DNA of 64,000 nt from Halobacillus ihumii (GCF_902726645.1 NZ_CACVAO010000001.1:868001-932000); one strand, 5' to 3'. Shown: positions 1 to 7,823, counted from the stretch's first letter. Notes: a model not told the origin generated them from the sequence alone. Program-made: numbers and translations.

Positions 1-857
1 AAGCCGTTCAACCTGAATTTGACAATACTTCAATTTTATTCCTCGGAGTCGATGATAGTAAAGCGCGATCCAATGGAAATACGTCAGGTCATACCAGCCG
101 TTCTGACGCCTTAGTGCTGGCTACTTTTAACGATGAAGAAAAGTCTGTTAAATTATTGAGCATTCCACGGGATTCATATGTTTATATACCAGAAGTCGGA
201 TATCGCGACAAAATTACACATGCACACGCATTTGGCGGAACAGATGCAACAGTAAAAACAGTAGAAAACTTTCTGGATGTTCCGGTTGATTACTATGTCC
301 GATTAAATTTTAACTCTTTCATTGAAGTTATTAACGCTCTTGGCGGAGTAAAATTTAACGTTCCGTTCGCCTTAACCGAGCAAAACAGTGAAGATACAGC
401 AGGTGCGATTCACTTAGAAGAAGGATTACAAACCGTAACAGGGGAAGAAGCTCTGGCATTAGTACGCTCTCGTCAGTATGACAGTGATTTAGCACGTGGC
501 GAACGACAAATGAAAATGATAGAAGCTATTATTGACAAAGCTTCCCAAATTGGCTCCATTACTAATTACAGTAAAGTAATTGAATCAATCGGAAATAACC
601 TGAAAACGAACCTTACCTTCTCTGAAATGACAGCGTATAAAGATTATGTGATTCAACAGAACGGTTTAGATTTCGAGGAAATGCAGCTTAATGGCCGAGG
701 AACTTACATTGATGGGGTCTGGTACTACAAGGTGAACCAAACAAGCCTATTAAATGTTCAGAATTCCTTGCAAGCTCATTTAGGATTAAACGAATCCTCA
801 ACAAATAACGCATTTGCTGGCGATGATCAGGAAGATTCCTATGACCCTCTGCAATAA
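1..857 (+). CDS. LCP (LytR-CpsA-Psr) family wall polymer ligase, 5' truncated by window
   Basis: The reading frame is open from base 3 to the TAA at 855-857, so the visible 284 residues lack the N-terminus, which lies upstream of the window. LCP enzymes are extracytoplasmic, membrane-anchored phosphotransferases that move undecaprenyl-linked teichoic acid or polysaccharide to peptidoglycan. Seen here are the family landmarks: ILFLGVDDS near the start, a TSRSDALVLATF segment, the SIPRDSYV motif with its conserved Arg-Asp, and a KITHAHAFGG motif. The later ALALVRSRQYDSDLARGERQ segment carries the arginines that bind the lipid pyrophosphate. The C-terminus is a short acidic tail. An internal GTG at 114 is unlikely to be the start because conserved LCP sequence precedes it. 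A location beside wall-polymer genes fits the role; which polymer it attaches cannot be told. Confidence 0.9.
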   Translation, partial: AVQPEFDNTSILFLGVDDSKARSNGNTSGHTSRSDALVLATFNDEEKSVKLLSIPRDSYVYIPEVGYRDKITHAHAFGGTDATVKTVENFLDVPVDYYVRLNFNSFIEVINALGGVKFNVPFALTEQNSEDTAGAIHLEEGLQTVTGEEALALVRSRQYDSDLARGERQMKMIEAIIDKASQIGSITNYSKVIESIGNNLKTNLTFSEMTAYKDYVIQQNGLDFEEMQLNGRGTYIDGVWYYKVNQTSLLNVQNSLQAHLGLNESSTNNAFAGDDQEDSYDPLQ

Positions 858-918
858 TTTGATTATTCCCCGGGAAATATCGTCAAAATGAATGGCAATG
901 TAACAAAAAGCTATGTGT

Positions 919-956
919 AACCTACTTCATCTAAAGTTCCATGAAGTAGGTTTTGT
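919..956 (+). terminator. Rho-independent terminator after the LCP gene
   Basis: A 12-bp stem (919-930 with 941-952, AACCTACTTCAT arm) with a 10-nt loop is followed by TTTTGTT, about 60 bp after the LCP stop. Confidence 0.8.
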
Positions 957-1100
957 TATTTGTAAGTTTATTTTGTTGCTTTTTCGTGAATAGAAGAGAA
1001 GTGACTACAATTATGCAAAGAAGAGTGATAAATGCTAAATTGCACAGAATAACCTAAGAACCAAAGAAATTAACTAAATCATAGGGGGCTTTATTTTTTC

Positions 1101-2561
1101 ATGGCTGACAAAGAAAGACAGAAATTAAAACGTTCACTTAAACCACATTGGGTCTGGGCTATTGCCTTTGGATCTGCCATTGGCTGGGGGGCATTTGTTC
1201 TTCCACCGGACTGGATTAGCCAGGCTGGACCAGCAGGAGTTATCATCGGTATATTGCTAGGTGCAGTTCTAATGATGGTGATCGGTGTGAGCTACGGATT
1301 CTTAATTGAAAAATTTCCTGTTACTGGTGGGGAATTCTCCTATGCTTACATAGGTTTTGGCAGAGGGCTGGCCTTTTTAGCAGGTTGGTTTTTAACACTT
1401 GGATACATTTGTATCGTTGCTTTAAATGCTTCTGCTCTTGCACTATTAGCAAAATTTCTATTTCCTGACTTTGTGCGAATGGGTAACCTTTATACGGTTG
1501 CAGGATATGATGTTTCCATTATTCAAGTATTGATAGCAAGCGCGGCTTTAATTATTTTTGCCTTATTAAATATTAGAGGAACTAGCTTTTCAGGACGCAC
1601 TCAATTTATTTTCAGTATGATCCTTATTTTTGGAATTGTACTTCTGGCTGGAGGCGCAATTTTTGCTGAGGGTCCAAGCATATCCAATCTCTCACCTGCT
1701 TTTCTGCCTGACCAAACAGCAATCGCCTCTATATTAACGATATTAGCGATCGCTCCATTTGCTTATGTAGGGTTTGATAACATCCCTCAGGCTGCGGAGG
1801 AATTTAAGTTTGAAGCCAACAAAGCATTCGGACTTATTATCTGGTCCTTACTTGCCGCCGGACTCGCCTATGCTGTGATGATTTTCGTTACAGCCAGTGT
1901 GATGCCATGGCAAGAACTGCTTAGCCAAATTGAATCACAGAATTCTGTCTGGGGAACTGGTGACGCTATTGAAAGTTATATGGGCCGGGCTGGGGTGTTC
2001 ATTATTGCCATTGCTGTCATCATGGGTATTTTCACCGGGCTAAACGGTTTCTTTATTTCATCAAGCCGCCTGACATTTGCTATGGGCCGGGCACGTATCT
2101 TGCCTAATGCCTTTCGAAAGCTTCATAAAAAGTACCATACCCCTTATGTCGGGATCTTGTTCACATTAATCGTCTGTTTAATAGCTCCTTGGTTCGGCAG
2201 ACAGGCCTTATTATGGGTAGTAGATATGTCATCGACGGGTGTAGCAATTGCCTACTTTTTCTGTACAGCCACTGCCTTTAAGATTTTTAAGTGGTCAGAT
2301 AAACAAAAGGGTACCCACGCGGCAAGTACCGTGGCGCCAGGAAGAAAGCTGCTATCACTAATTGGAATGATCAGTTCGATTGGCTTTCTTATTCTCCTGC
2401 TCTTGCCACAATCGCCTGCTTCGTTAGGAACTGAATCTTACATTGCCCTTGGCGTATGGATTTTGCTTGGGATTGTATTTTACCTTTTCAATGCACCACG
2501 CTATAACAAAATTAGTGAACAAGAAATGAACTACCTTATTCTTGGTAAAGAGAAACTATAA
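1101..2561 (+). CDS. APC superfamily amino acid permease
   Basis: A 486-residue polytopic membrane protein with about twelve hydrophobic segments, the usual size of amino acid-polyamine-organocation transporters. The first segment holds the family signature AIAFGSAIGWGAFVLP, where the broken TM1 binds the substrate amino and carboxyl groups. The conserved PFAYVGFDNIPQAAEEF segment of TM6 follows at about residue 215. A basic cytoplasmic N-terminus (KERQKLKRSLKPH) precedes TM1. The ATG has a GGGGG element at 1083-1087 with long spacing, so initiation may be weak. It is a single-gene unit between two terminators. The substrate cannot be deduced; an amino acid is the default. Confidence 0.85.
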   Translation: MADKERQKLKRSLKPHWVWAIAFGSAIGWGAFVLPPDWISQAGPAGVIIGILLGAVLMMVIGVSYGFLIEKFPVTGGEFSYAYIGFGRGLAFLAGWFLTLGYICIVALNASALALLAKFLFPDFVRMGNLYTVAGYDVSIIQVLIASAALIIFALLNIRGTSFSGRTQFIFSMILIFGIVLLAGGAIFAEGPSISNLSPAFLPDQTAIASILTILAIAPFAYVGFDNIPQAAEEFKFEANKAFGLIIWSLLAAGLAYAVMIFVTASVMPWQELLSQIESQNSVWGTGDAIESYMGRAGVFIIAIAVIMGIFTGLNGFFISSSRLTFAMGRARILPNAFRKLHKKYHTPYVGILFTLIVCLIAPWFGRQALLWVVDMSSTGVAIAYFFCTATAFKIFKWSDKQKGTHAASTVAPGRKLLSLIGMISSIGFLILLLLPQSPASLGTESYIALGVWILLGIVFYLFNAPRYNKISEQEMNYLILGKEKL

Positions 2562-2563
2562 CG

Positions 2564-2597
2564 AAGAAGACTCGCCTTTGACGGGCGAGTCTTCTTT
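2564..2597. terminator. Bidirectional terminator between permease and TcaA-like gene
   Basis: An 11-bp perfect stem (2566-2576 with 2584-2594) is flanked by A- and T-rich runs on both sides. It lies between the 3' ends of two convergent genes. Confidence 0.8.
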
Positions 2598-2599
2598 AT

Positions 2600-3862
2600 T
2601 TAAAATTCCACTTCTTCCGTTTCTTCGGTTTTCAGAGATGATACGATCATTCCTGAACTGATCAACCACATGTCTTCCTGCTCATCATACATGAGATCAT
2701 AATTCCAAATATAAGTGTTCTCTTCCTTCAACCTCTCTGAACTGTCTACGTTTTCACCAAAATAACCTGATTGAAATGTGATCGACGCATACATCGTGGA
2801 AGTAAAAGGACGTTCATCTTCTTCGCTGGTTATTTCCATACTGCCTAAGTCAAACACTATCTTCGTAACCTCTCCCTCAAAGTCTGCCCCTATTGCTTCA
2901 AGTTCTTCCATTTTATCTTCAGCCGCTTCTAAATATTCCTTACTTTGCATTCGTTTAAATTTAGAAATATCTTTTGCTTCGTAGGCGGCAATATATTCTT
3001 TCACATGATCGGTAATCGCCTTCTTTAAATCCTCTTCAAGGGATTCAGAAAGACTTTTAGCTGTTGCTTCAAGGGTGTCGTTTTCAAACTCTAAAGAGAT
3101 CGGTTGTGATGTTTCGTATGTATTAATCGATATAATTTCATCATGCTTTTTCTCATTAACCTCAACAACCCCTTTTAGTATATGGGAACCAGGTGTTAGA
3201 CCCCCCAGCTCATATACGGAGCTTCCTGTTACGGTTCCAATCTTATTCCCATCAAGAAATAAGGTTACATGTTCTGCATTTGATGAAACATCTACACTTA
3301 CTGGATCCAACGTCAGACTAAACTGATCAAAGAATAACCATTGTGATCCTTGATTTTGCAAATGAATCATAGAAGCAGACCCACTGTTATTTGCTTTCCC
3401 ATCTGAAACAGAGCGTAAGTAGCTCAACGTTGACACAAACTGATCGGAGTGTTGGTTATAATAGTCGACCATCAATTCAGCTTGCTTAACATTGAATGAC
3501 TGATTTTTATGGTTAAAAGCGACTAAATCAACAAGTTGATGCGCATCTTCCTCATTAATGGCTTCTTCAAACTTTTGAACGACGTGCTGGGCAGACGTTA
3601 CTTTACTTAAATACAGCCAGAACGTAACAGCAAAGCCAATTAGAAGAGCAATCGTAATAAAAGTAATAAATATTTTTTTCCAATTTTTCTTTCGATAGGA
3701 GCGTTGTTCTTCTATATGATCACTATAATAATGACTGGCGTTTAACCATTCGTGATTCTCCGCAAATTCCGCAGGCTGTTTTGCCTTTCCTGCTGAATTG
3801 CAATCTTCACACTCCTGTTGCGAAGGAGATATTTCTCTTCCGCATTTTCGACACTCCCCCAC
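2600..3862 (-). CDS. TcaA-like zinc-ribbon membrane protein
   Basis: Residues 4-22 form a zinc ribbon (CRKCG then CEDC). One transmembrane helix (IFITFITIALLIGFAVTFWLYL) lies around residues 65-90, followed by a large extracytoplasmic part. This layout matches the TcaA/YvbJ family, whose Staphylococcus member affects teicoplanin susceptibility and wall homeostasis. An ATG 18 nt upstream keeps the frame open, but only the GTG at 3862 has a good ribosome binding site (GGAAAGGGGG, 6-nt spacing). I chose it, giving 420 residues. The extracellular part contains an SSVYELGGLTPGSHILKG stretch typical of TcaA immunoglobulin-like domains and a C-terminal NTF2-like region. The exact role is unknown; envelope sensing or regulation is likely from the family. 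Confidence 0.75.
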   Translation of the reverse strand: MGECRKCGREISPSQQECEDCNSAGKAKQPAEFAENHEWLNASHYYSDHIEEQRSYRKKNWKKIFITFITIALLIGFAVTFWLYLSKVTSAQHVVQKFEEAINEEDAHQLVDLVAFNHKNQSFNVKQAELMVDYYNQHSDQFVSTLSYLRSVSDGKANNSGSASMIHLQNQGSQWLFFDQFSLTLDPVSVDVSSNAEHVTLFLDGNKIGTVTGSSVYELGGLTPGSHILKGVVEVNEKKHDEIISINTYETSQPISLEFENDTLEATAKSLSESLEEDLKKAITDHVKEYIAAYEAKDISKFKRMQSKEYLEAAEDKMEELEAIGADFEGEVTKIVFDLGSMEITSEEDERPFTSTMYASITFQSGYFGENVDSSERLKEENTYIWNYDLMYDEQEDMWLISSGMIVSSLKTEETEEVEF

Positions 3863-4008
3863 AAAATTCCCCCTTTCCATACAAACTAATTCTATTTTAC
3901 CATATCGTGAAACTTCCAGCAGGGTAATTTTCATTTATTTTACAGTTTAGCAAGGAGCATTTGAAAAGCTAGGTGAGCACTCACATCTATTTTACTGCAC
4001 ACAGAAAA

Positions 4009-4034
4009 GAGGCTTCTCTATTGTAAGAAGCCTC
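4009..4034 (-). terminator. Terminator downstream of the SinI-like gene
   Basis: A 9-bp stem GAGGCTTCT/AGAAGCCTC (4009-4017 with 4026-4034) lies just downstream of the minus-strand SinI-like stop. Read on the minus strand, it is followed by TTTTCTG. Confidence 0.7.
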
Positions 4035-4047
4035 CTTTTATTCAGAT

Positions 4048-4164
4048 CTACCGTTTCATAAAAAATTGTCTTATTTCTTCTTTAGTTAAGCCGATATCCC
4101 TAGCCTGCTTCATCAAAGCTACCCAGTCAGCGTCCAAACTCCTCTTACTCTTTACCTTATTCAA
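4048..4164 (-). CDS. SinI-like anti-repressor peptide (38 aa)
   Basis: This small gene starts at a TTG preceded by GGAGGGAG at 9-nt spacing. The core DADWVALMKQARDIGLTK followed by EEIRQFFMKR matches the SinI dimerisation domain. In Bacillus, SinI pairs with the equivalent helical hairpin of SinR, removes it from DNA and releases matrix genes. The Asp-x-Asp/Glu-Trp-x-x-Leu signature, the short turn (GLTKEEI) and the second helix are all present. It stands alone, with no sinR beside it, behind a c-di-GMP-I riboswitch. The likely partner is the SinR-type protein at 41.9-42.1 kb or an unlinked SinR. The ribosome binding site lies in the loop of a 7-bp hairpin (TGAATGA/TCATTCA), suggesting translational control. 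Confidence 0.8.
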   Translation of the reverse strand: MNKVKSKRSLDADWVALMKQARDIGLTKEEIRQFFMKR

Positions 4165-4187
4165 TGAATGACTCTCCCTCCATCATT

Positions 4188-4305
4188 CACCCTCAGGCAA
4201 CCCGGCCGCCATAACCATTCTAGGAGTATGTAATAAACACGGGGATGGCATTAGACCCGTAGCTTTGCGTCCTTATTTTTCAATAAGTTTGCCTTTTTGC
4301 AAGGA
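4188..4305 (-). ncRNA. Cyclic di-GMP-I (GEMM) riboswitch
   Basis: On the minus strand the sequence runs AAGGCAAAC, a 6-bp stem CTTATT/AATAAG capped by a GAAA tetraloop, then GGACGCAAAGC. A second arm with GGGTCTAA ... ATGGCGGCCGGGTTGCC follows. These are the invariant blocks of the GEMM-I aptamer: the GNRA tetraloop, its GGTTGCC receptor region, and the ACGCAAAGC core. It ends about 25 nt before the TTG of the SinI-like gene and starts about 20 nt after a promoter -10, so it is the 5' leader of that gene. The likely output is translational, because the ribosome binding site sits in a small hairpin right after the aptamer. The direction of the response is not deducible. Confidence 0.88.
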
Positions 4306-4324
4306 GAAGTTGTTTGTTATCCTA

Positions 4325-4352
4325 ATTATAATCCAGGATTGTTAAAAAGCAA
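4325..4352 (-). promoter_or_regulatory. SigA-type promoter of the riboswitch/SinI-like transcript
   Basis: On the minus strand, TTGCTT (4352-4347) and TATAAT (4330-4325) are separated by 16 nt and sit directly upstream of the aptamer. Confidence 0.6.
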
Positions 4353-4360
4353 TCGTTTTT

Positions 4361-4567
4361 TCAAGATAAGATTCGATAGTTTTCGTGAGCCACTACCGTT
4401 CGTTCATAGTCAAACTCAATTTCTTCAAAGTTTTCCATAATCGTCAGGTCTACAATCACTGATCGTTGGCACTGACTTGGAATAACCTCTCCTTTAAATC
4501 TTATATTGTTTCTTTCAAACTCTACAATATTTCCAGGATTGGCTTTTTTCGTATCTGCTTTAAACAC
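4361..4567 (-). CDS. DUF2187 (YkvS-like) small protein
   Basis: A 68-residue protein with the family pattern NPGNIVEFERN ... GEVIPSQCQRSVIVDLTIMENF ... TVVAHENYRI, a small beta-barrel resembling KOW/SH3 folds. The open frame extends nine codons upstream. The GTG at 4567 is preferred because it follows GAAAGGGG at proper spacing and starts where family members start. The function is unknown, although the fold is often nucleic-acid associated. It is transcribed toward the riboswitch promoter, with only a short gap, so read-through is possible. Confidence 0.75.
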   Translation of the reverse strand: MFKADTKKANPGNIVEFERNNIRFKGEVIPSQCQRSVIVDLTIMENFEEIEFDYERTVVAHENYRILS

Positions 4568-4671
4568 GTTTAAAACCCCTTTCAACAAAAACAATATAAA
4601 TGTAAGCTTAATTCAAATTTCTGAATTCAACAACCTTTTCAAATAAATTGTAAAAAAATTGTAATAAAAAA

Positions 4672-4696
4672 GAAACGGAGCACGCTGCTCCGCTTC
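4672..4696 (-). terminator. Terminator of the Wzz/BY-kinase operon
   Basis: A 7-bp CGGAGCA/TGCTCCG stem (4676-4682 with 4686-4692) is followed on the minus strand by a TTTCTTTTTT tract. Confidence 0.75.
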
Positions 4697-4698
4697 TC

Positions 4699-5409
4699 TT
4701 ATGAATTACCGTAGTAATAATAGTAGTTACTATTCTTTTTCTCACGATCATTCAATACAACACCTAGGAGATTAGCTTTAGACTGCTGTAACAATTCTTT
4801 AGCTCGTTCAGCAGCCTGGAACTCTGTTTGTCCACTGCGGACGACCAGCATAACTCCATCAACTTCTCTTGCTAATACTTGTGAATCAGACACTGCAAGA
4901 ACTGGAGGGGTATCAAGGATAATTAAATCATAAGTTTGACGTGCCTCCATCATTAGCTTGTGCATGGCTTTAGAGCCCAAAAGTTCAGATGGATTCGGCG
5001 GGATCGGACCACTGGGCAATACATCTAAGTTATCAACCGCTGTAATTTGAGTTGTTTCTTTCAATGTCTGACGTCCCACTAAGAAGTTGCTCAAACCTTT
5101 TGTGTTGTTTAGGCGAAATGAATGGTGGACAGTAGGTTTTCTTAAATCAGCATCGACCAACAATACGCGCTTACCCTGTTGGGCGAAAACGGCAGCCATG
5201 TTTGCGGAGGTCATCGATTTACCTTCAGAAGGTCCTGCAGAAGTGATCAATAATGATTGAAGTTCCTTATCCACAGAAGCAAACTGCAAATTGGCTCGAA
5301 TCGTGCGATACTGTTCAGCAATTGGAGATTTAGGGTTATCGTTAGCAATAATTTTCCTTGCTTTCATGGCGACTTGCTTTTTTCTGGACTTACGTACCAA
5401 CGGACTCAC
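4699..5409 (-). CDS. Bacterial tyrosine kinase (CpsD/EpsB/YwqD-like)
   Basis: A 236-residue cytoplasmic BY-kinase. It has Walker A (SAGPSEGKS, about residues 57-65), Walker A' (VLLVDADLRKP, about 82-92) and Walker B (LIILDTPP, about 163-170). It ends in a tyrosine cluster (NYYYYYG), the autophosphorylation site of this family. These kinases cycle between phosphorylated and dephosphorylated states to control capsule or exopolysaccharide chain assembly, activated by the cytoplasmic tail of a Wzz-type partner. That partner is the gene just upstream, which overlaps it by 20 nt. The start is a GTG at 5409; a TTG three codons later has an equally good ribosome binding site (AGAGGTG), so the N-terminus is uncertain by a few residues. 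Confidence 0.92.
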   Translation of the reverse strand: MSPLVRKSRKKQVAMKARKIIANDNPKSPIAEQYRTIRANLQFASVDKELQSLLITSAGPSEGKSMTSANMAAVFAQQGKRVLLVDADLRKPTVHHSFRLNNTKGLSNFLVGRQTLKETTQITAVDNLDVLPSGPIPPNPSELLGSKAMHKLMMEARQTYDLIILDTPPVLAVSDSQVLAREVDGVMLVVRSGQTEFQAAERAKELLQQSKANLLGVVLNDREKKNSNYYYYYGNS

Positions 5410-6148
5410 CTCTTACCTTTGAAGATCGACTCGGCTGTCTATTCATTGTTTCCGGACCTAAATCTTCTTCAGATACAGTTGAAATGACACCCATTAATGG
5501 AAGACCTAACGTCTTCTCAATATCCTGCTCGGTTTTAACCGTGTTATCCAAGTATTCAAGTAAGAAAGCTAATCCGACGCCCACCATTAAACCAACTACT
5601 AAGGCAATAGCTATATTAAGCATTGGCTTCGGACTAACTGGTTGAGGGTTTTCCACTTCTTCAGCTGGAGATAGGATATTGACATTATTAACGCTCATTA
5701 AATCCGGGATAGTTTCCTGAAACGTTTCTACCGTGCTATTAGCTAATTCTACAGCCATAGAACGGCTTTCATCTGTGACAGTCACTGTAACTACTTGAGA
5801 TTGTTCTGCACTCGCCACTTGAATTTTGTTACTTAACACATCAGATGACATATCCAAGTTCAATGATTGAATCACTTGATCAAGAATAGCCGGGCTTTTA
5901 ATAATAACGTTATAAGTATTTATAAGTTCAACATTCGTACGTATATCGTTAATATCATATGGGGATTCTTCTTGCTGGCTAGCAGATTGGTTCACGATAA
6001 ATTGAGTTGAAGCCTGATAGGTAGGCGTCAAAACAAAAAATGTAACAATCGCACTTATGACAGCAGCTCCCCCGGTTACTGCAATAATCATCCAAATTCT
6101 CTTTCTCAATACTTCAAAAATTTCTTTCAGAGAAATCGTTTCCTCCAT
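5390..6148 (-). CDS. Wzz-type chain-length/BY-kinase activator (EpsA/YwqC-like)
   Basis: A 252-residue membrane protein with the Wzz topology. A short N-terminus is followed by TM1 (IWMIIAVTGGAAVISAIVTF), an extracytoplasmic coiled region of about 130 residues, a proline-rich approach (NPQPVSPKPM) and TM2 (LNIAIALVVGLMVGVGLAFL). A cytoplasmic tail of about 55 residues can contact the kinase. It regulates polymer length and activates the overlapping BY-kinase. The ATG at 6148 follows GTGGAGGTAC. No sugar transferase is in the same transcript, so the polymer it serves is uncertain; the tag and ManNAcA-type clusters downstream are candidates. Confidence 0.9.
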   Translation of the reverse strand: MEETISLKEIFEVLRKRIWMIIAVTGGAAVISAIVTFFVLTPTYQASTQFIVNQSASQQEESPYDINDIRTNVELINTYNVIIKSPAILDQVIQSLNLDMSSDVLSNKIQVASAEQSQVVTVTVTDESRSMAVELANSTVETFQETIPDLMSVNNVNILSPAEEVENPQPVSPKPMLNIAIALVVGLMVGVGLAFLLEYLDNTVKTEQDIEKTLGLPLMGVISTVSEEDLGPETMNRQPSRSSKVRGESVGT

Positions 6149-6191
6149 AGATGTACCTCCACTTATGTAAAATATTCAAAAATATATTCAC

Positions 6192-6219
6192 ATTATATCA
6201 CAATGTGTCTGGATTTGAA
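6192..6219 (-). promoter_or_regulatory. Putative promoter of the Wzz/BY-kinase operon
   Basis: TTCAAA (6219-6214) and TATAAT (6197-6192) on the minus strand are separated by 16 nt and lie 44 nt before the start codon. The -10 overlaps a CACATT/AATGTG inverted repeat (6190-6208) that could be an operator. Confidence 0.5.
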
Positions 6220-6325
6220 GGAACTATAGCAAAATTTTACTAAATATCGGCAGTACACCCCCTATTTCAATGAGAGGCGTGCTGTCGATGATCTATCTTT
6301 TTTAAATAAACATATCATTAAGGTT

Positions 6326-6353
6326 TTCAATCCGAACATACGTTTGGTATAAT
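6326..6353 (+). promoter_or_regulatory. tnpB promoter with LexA-like box
   Basis: TTCAAT (6326-6331) and TATAAT (6348-6353) have 16-nt spacing. The spacer contains CGAACATACGTTTG (6333-6346), which differs at two positions from the high-affinity Bacillus LexA site CGAACATATGTTCG. A repressor bound there would block the promoter. Confidence 0.5.
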
Positions 6354-6373
6354 AGGTTTATGGAGGTGAAAAC

Positions 6374-7489
6374 ATGGCCACGAAAACGATTCTCGTAAAG
6401 CTAAAGCATGTAACGAAGAAAAAACACAAACAGTTCATGGATGAACAGGCTGCCTATGCCTCATGCGTGAATCATTGTGTGGAACGCCTCCTAAACGGCG
6501 AAAAGCTTTCGTCTAAAAATATATCCTTTCCCTTAAAATCAGCCATTAAGAACGAAGGCATCCGTCGAGCGAGGAAAGCTGTTTCCGATTTTAAGAAAGG
6601 CTTAGCGAAAACAATTCCTGTATTCCGAAATTCCCTTACCATCAAGATTAATAACCAAAATTGGAACACTGTCGATCAAAACGGAAGGTGGTATATCGCC
6701 TTCACAAGCAACCAAGGTAAAAAAGCCCTTCCTGTGGTTGAAACAAAAGATGTCCAAAGCTATTTTCCATTCTTAACAACCAAAACCAGAGAGTTCCGAG
6801 GAACAATAGAATTACTTCGTAAAGGAAGACGATGGTATGTCGCCATTCCCATCCAAGTAAGTTCTGACTTGGACCTAGAAAACAGCCATCCATCCGTTAC
6901 GAAACCATTAATGGATTACACATCTATTGGTGTTGATCTAGGGTTGAGACACCTTGTGGTTCTGTCTGAACCGACAAGTGGCAAACGCCAATTCTTTTCG
7001 GGAAAAGAAGTCGGCTATAAACGACGTCACTTTCGTTCCCTACGTCGTTCGTTAGGAAAGAAAAAGGCACAGCGTGCTATGGAACGCGTAGGTCAAAAAG
7101 AAAGCCGTTGGATGAAAGACTACAACCGAAAATTAGCTCAAGATATTGTAACGTTTGCTCAGCAATTCGAGAAACCCATGATTAAACTCGAACAACTGGA
7201 CAATATCCGAAAAACTTGTCGCAGCATGAAACGGGCAGATAAAACGATTCATTCATGGGCGTTTTATCAGTTGAAGCAATGCATCAAAGAACGAGCAGCT
7301 ACAGTCAACATCCCTGTGGTGGATATCGATCCGTATCAAACAAGCCAAACCTGCTTCGCATGTAAGCATACGGAGCGATCCAATCGAAAGCGTGAGGTAT
7401 TCCACTGTAAGAAATGCGGTCATAAAGCTCATGCCGATCTCAATGCCAGTCGAAACATCGCAACAAGCACGAACTTGGCGGCGTCCTAA
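6374..7489 (+). CDS. tnpB: TnpB RNA-guided nuclease (IS605 OrfB family)
   Basis: A 371-residue TnpB. The RuvC-like acidic residues are visible in GVDLGLRHLVVL (Asp, about residue 189), IKLEQLDNI (Glu, about 274) and CGHKAHADLNASRNIA (Asp, about 356). A zinc finger C-x2-C ... C-x2-C (CFAC and CKKC) lies between the last two. TnpB proteins use an omega-RNA from the element's right end to cut DNA next to a short TAM and help retain the transposon; they are the ancestors of Cas12. The length is normal and no catalytic residue is missing, so it looks active. The ATG follows GGAGGTG at good spacing. Confidence 0.93.
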   Translation: MATKTILVKLKHVTKKKHKQFMDEQAAYASCVNHCVERLLNGEKLSSKNISFPLKSAIKNEGIRRARKAVSDFKKGLAKTIPVFRNSLTIKINNQNWNTVDQNGRWYIAFTSNQGKKALPVVETKDVQSYFPFLTTKTREFRGTIELLRKGRRWYVAIPIQVSSDLDLENSHPSVTKPLMDYTSIGVDLGLRHLVVLSEPTSGKRQFFSGKEVGYKRRHFRSLRRSLGKKKAQRAMERVGQKESRWMKDYNRKLAQDIVTFAQQFEKPMIKLEQLDNIRKTCRSMKRADKTIHSWAFYQLKQCIKERAATVNIPVVDIDPYQTSQTCFACKHTERSNRKREVFHCKKCGHKAHADLNASRNIATSTNLAAS

Positions 7490-7749
7490 TGAATAGTCGA
7501 GAGATGGGTCTTTAGGGTAGTCCAAGCGCCCACTAGGTATAATCCTAGTTCCAACATGCAAGCCTGTTTTTCTTCGCATGGGGAGTCCCGAGTGGCACGG
7601 GATATAGCGGTCATGTTGGAAGGCGGGCCAGAAATGGAACAACACGGAGGCTGTCGCGAGATCCCCTCCCCGCCTTAATGAGCCGTTACCGCCTCTCTAG
7701 GAGAGGTCTTCACAGGAAGCTCCGTCCTTCAGGGCCGAGAGGATGTCAC
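7440..7749 (+). ncRNA. Predicted omega-RNA (reRNA) and right end of the TnpB element
   Basis: The 3' end of tnpB and the following 260 bp are rich in short hairpins. Examples are CTAGG/CCTAG near 7535-7550, CCTCTC/GAGAGG near 7691-7706, and TCCTTCAGGG near 7729. No credible ORF on the sense strand explains them. In characterised TnpB elements the guide RNA overlaps the 3' end of tnpB and its guide is the sequence just beyond the right end, which here would begin about 7750. The boundaries are approximate. Confidence 0.6.
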
Positions 7750-7823
7750 TAAATGGTAATATAATTTTCATAGAGACTAGCTAAATAAGTTATTTCTTCT
7801 ATGTCTAATCACCTAGTAACGCA

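Larger units (their letters stand above)
6330..7749 (+). mobile_element. Solitary TnpB element (IS1341-type, IS200/IS605 superfamily)
   Basis: The element has a tnpB gene, no tnpA, and a structured right end of about 260 bp finishing in CGAGAGGATGTCAC, the usual IS200/IS605 right-end form. The left boundary is an estimate, placed just upstream of the tnpB promoter. It interrupts the spacing between the BY-kinase operon and the TagO-like gene without breaking either gene. Without a TnpA it would need a helper for movement. Confidence 0.7.

Noticed and set aside
4649..4665. TGTAAA-N5-TGTAAT, a perfect WalR-type box upstream of the DUF2187 gene
   Set aside because: It lies in a run of A and T where such a match is expected by chance, has only two units and no well placed -10.
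6246..6291. Imperfect hairpin between the BY-kinase operon promoter and tnpB
   Set aside because: The stem is interrupted and no plus-strand gene ends before it; it may be part of the transposon's left end but cannot be supported.
7253..7645. 130-codon frame opposite the tnpB 3' end
   Set aside because: It runs antisense through the zinc-finger region and the structured right end; it has no ribosome binding site and no recognisable product, and is explained by the omega-RNA and tnpB composition.
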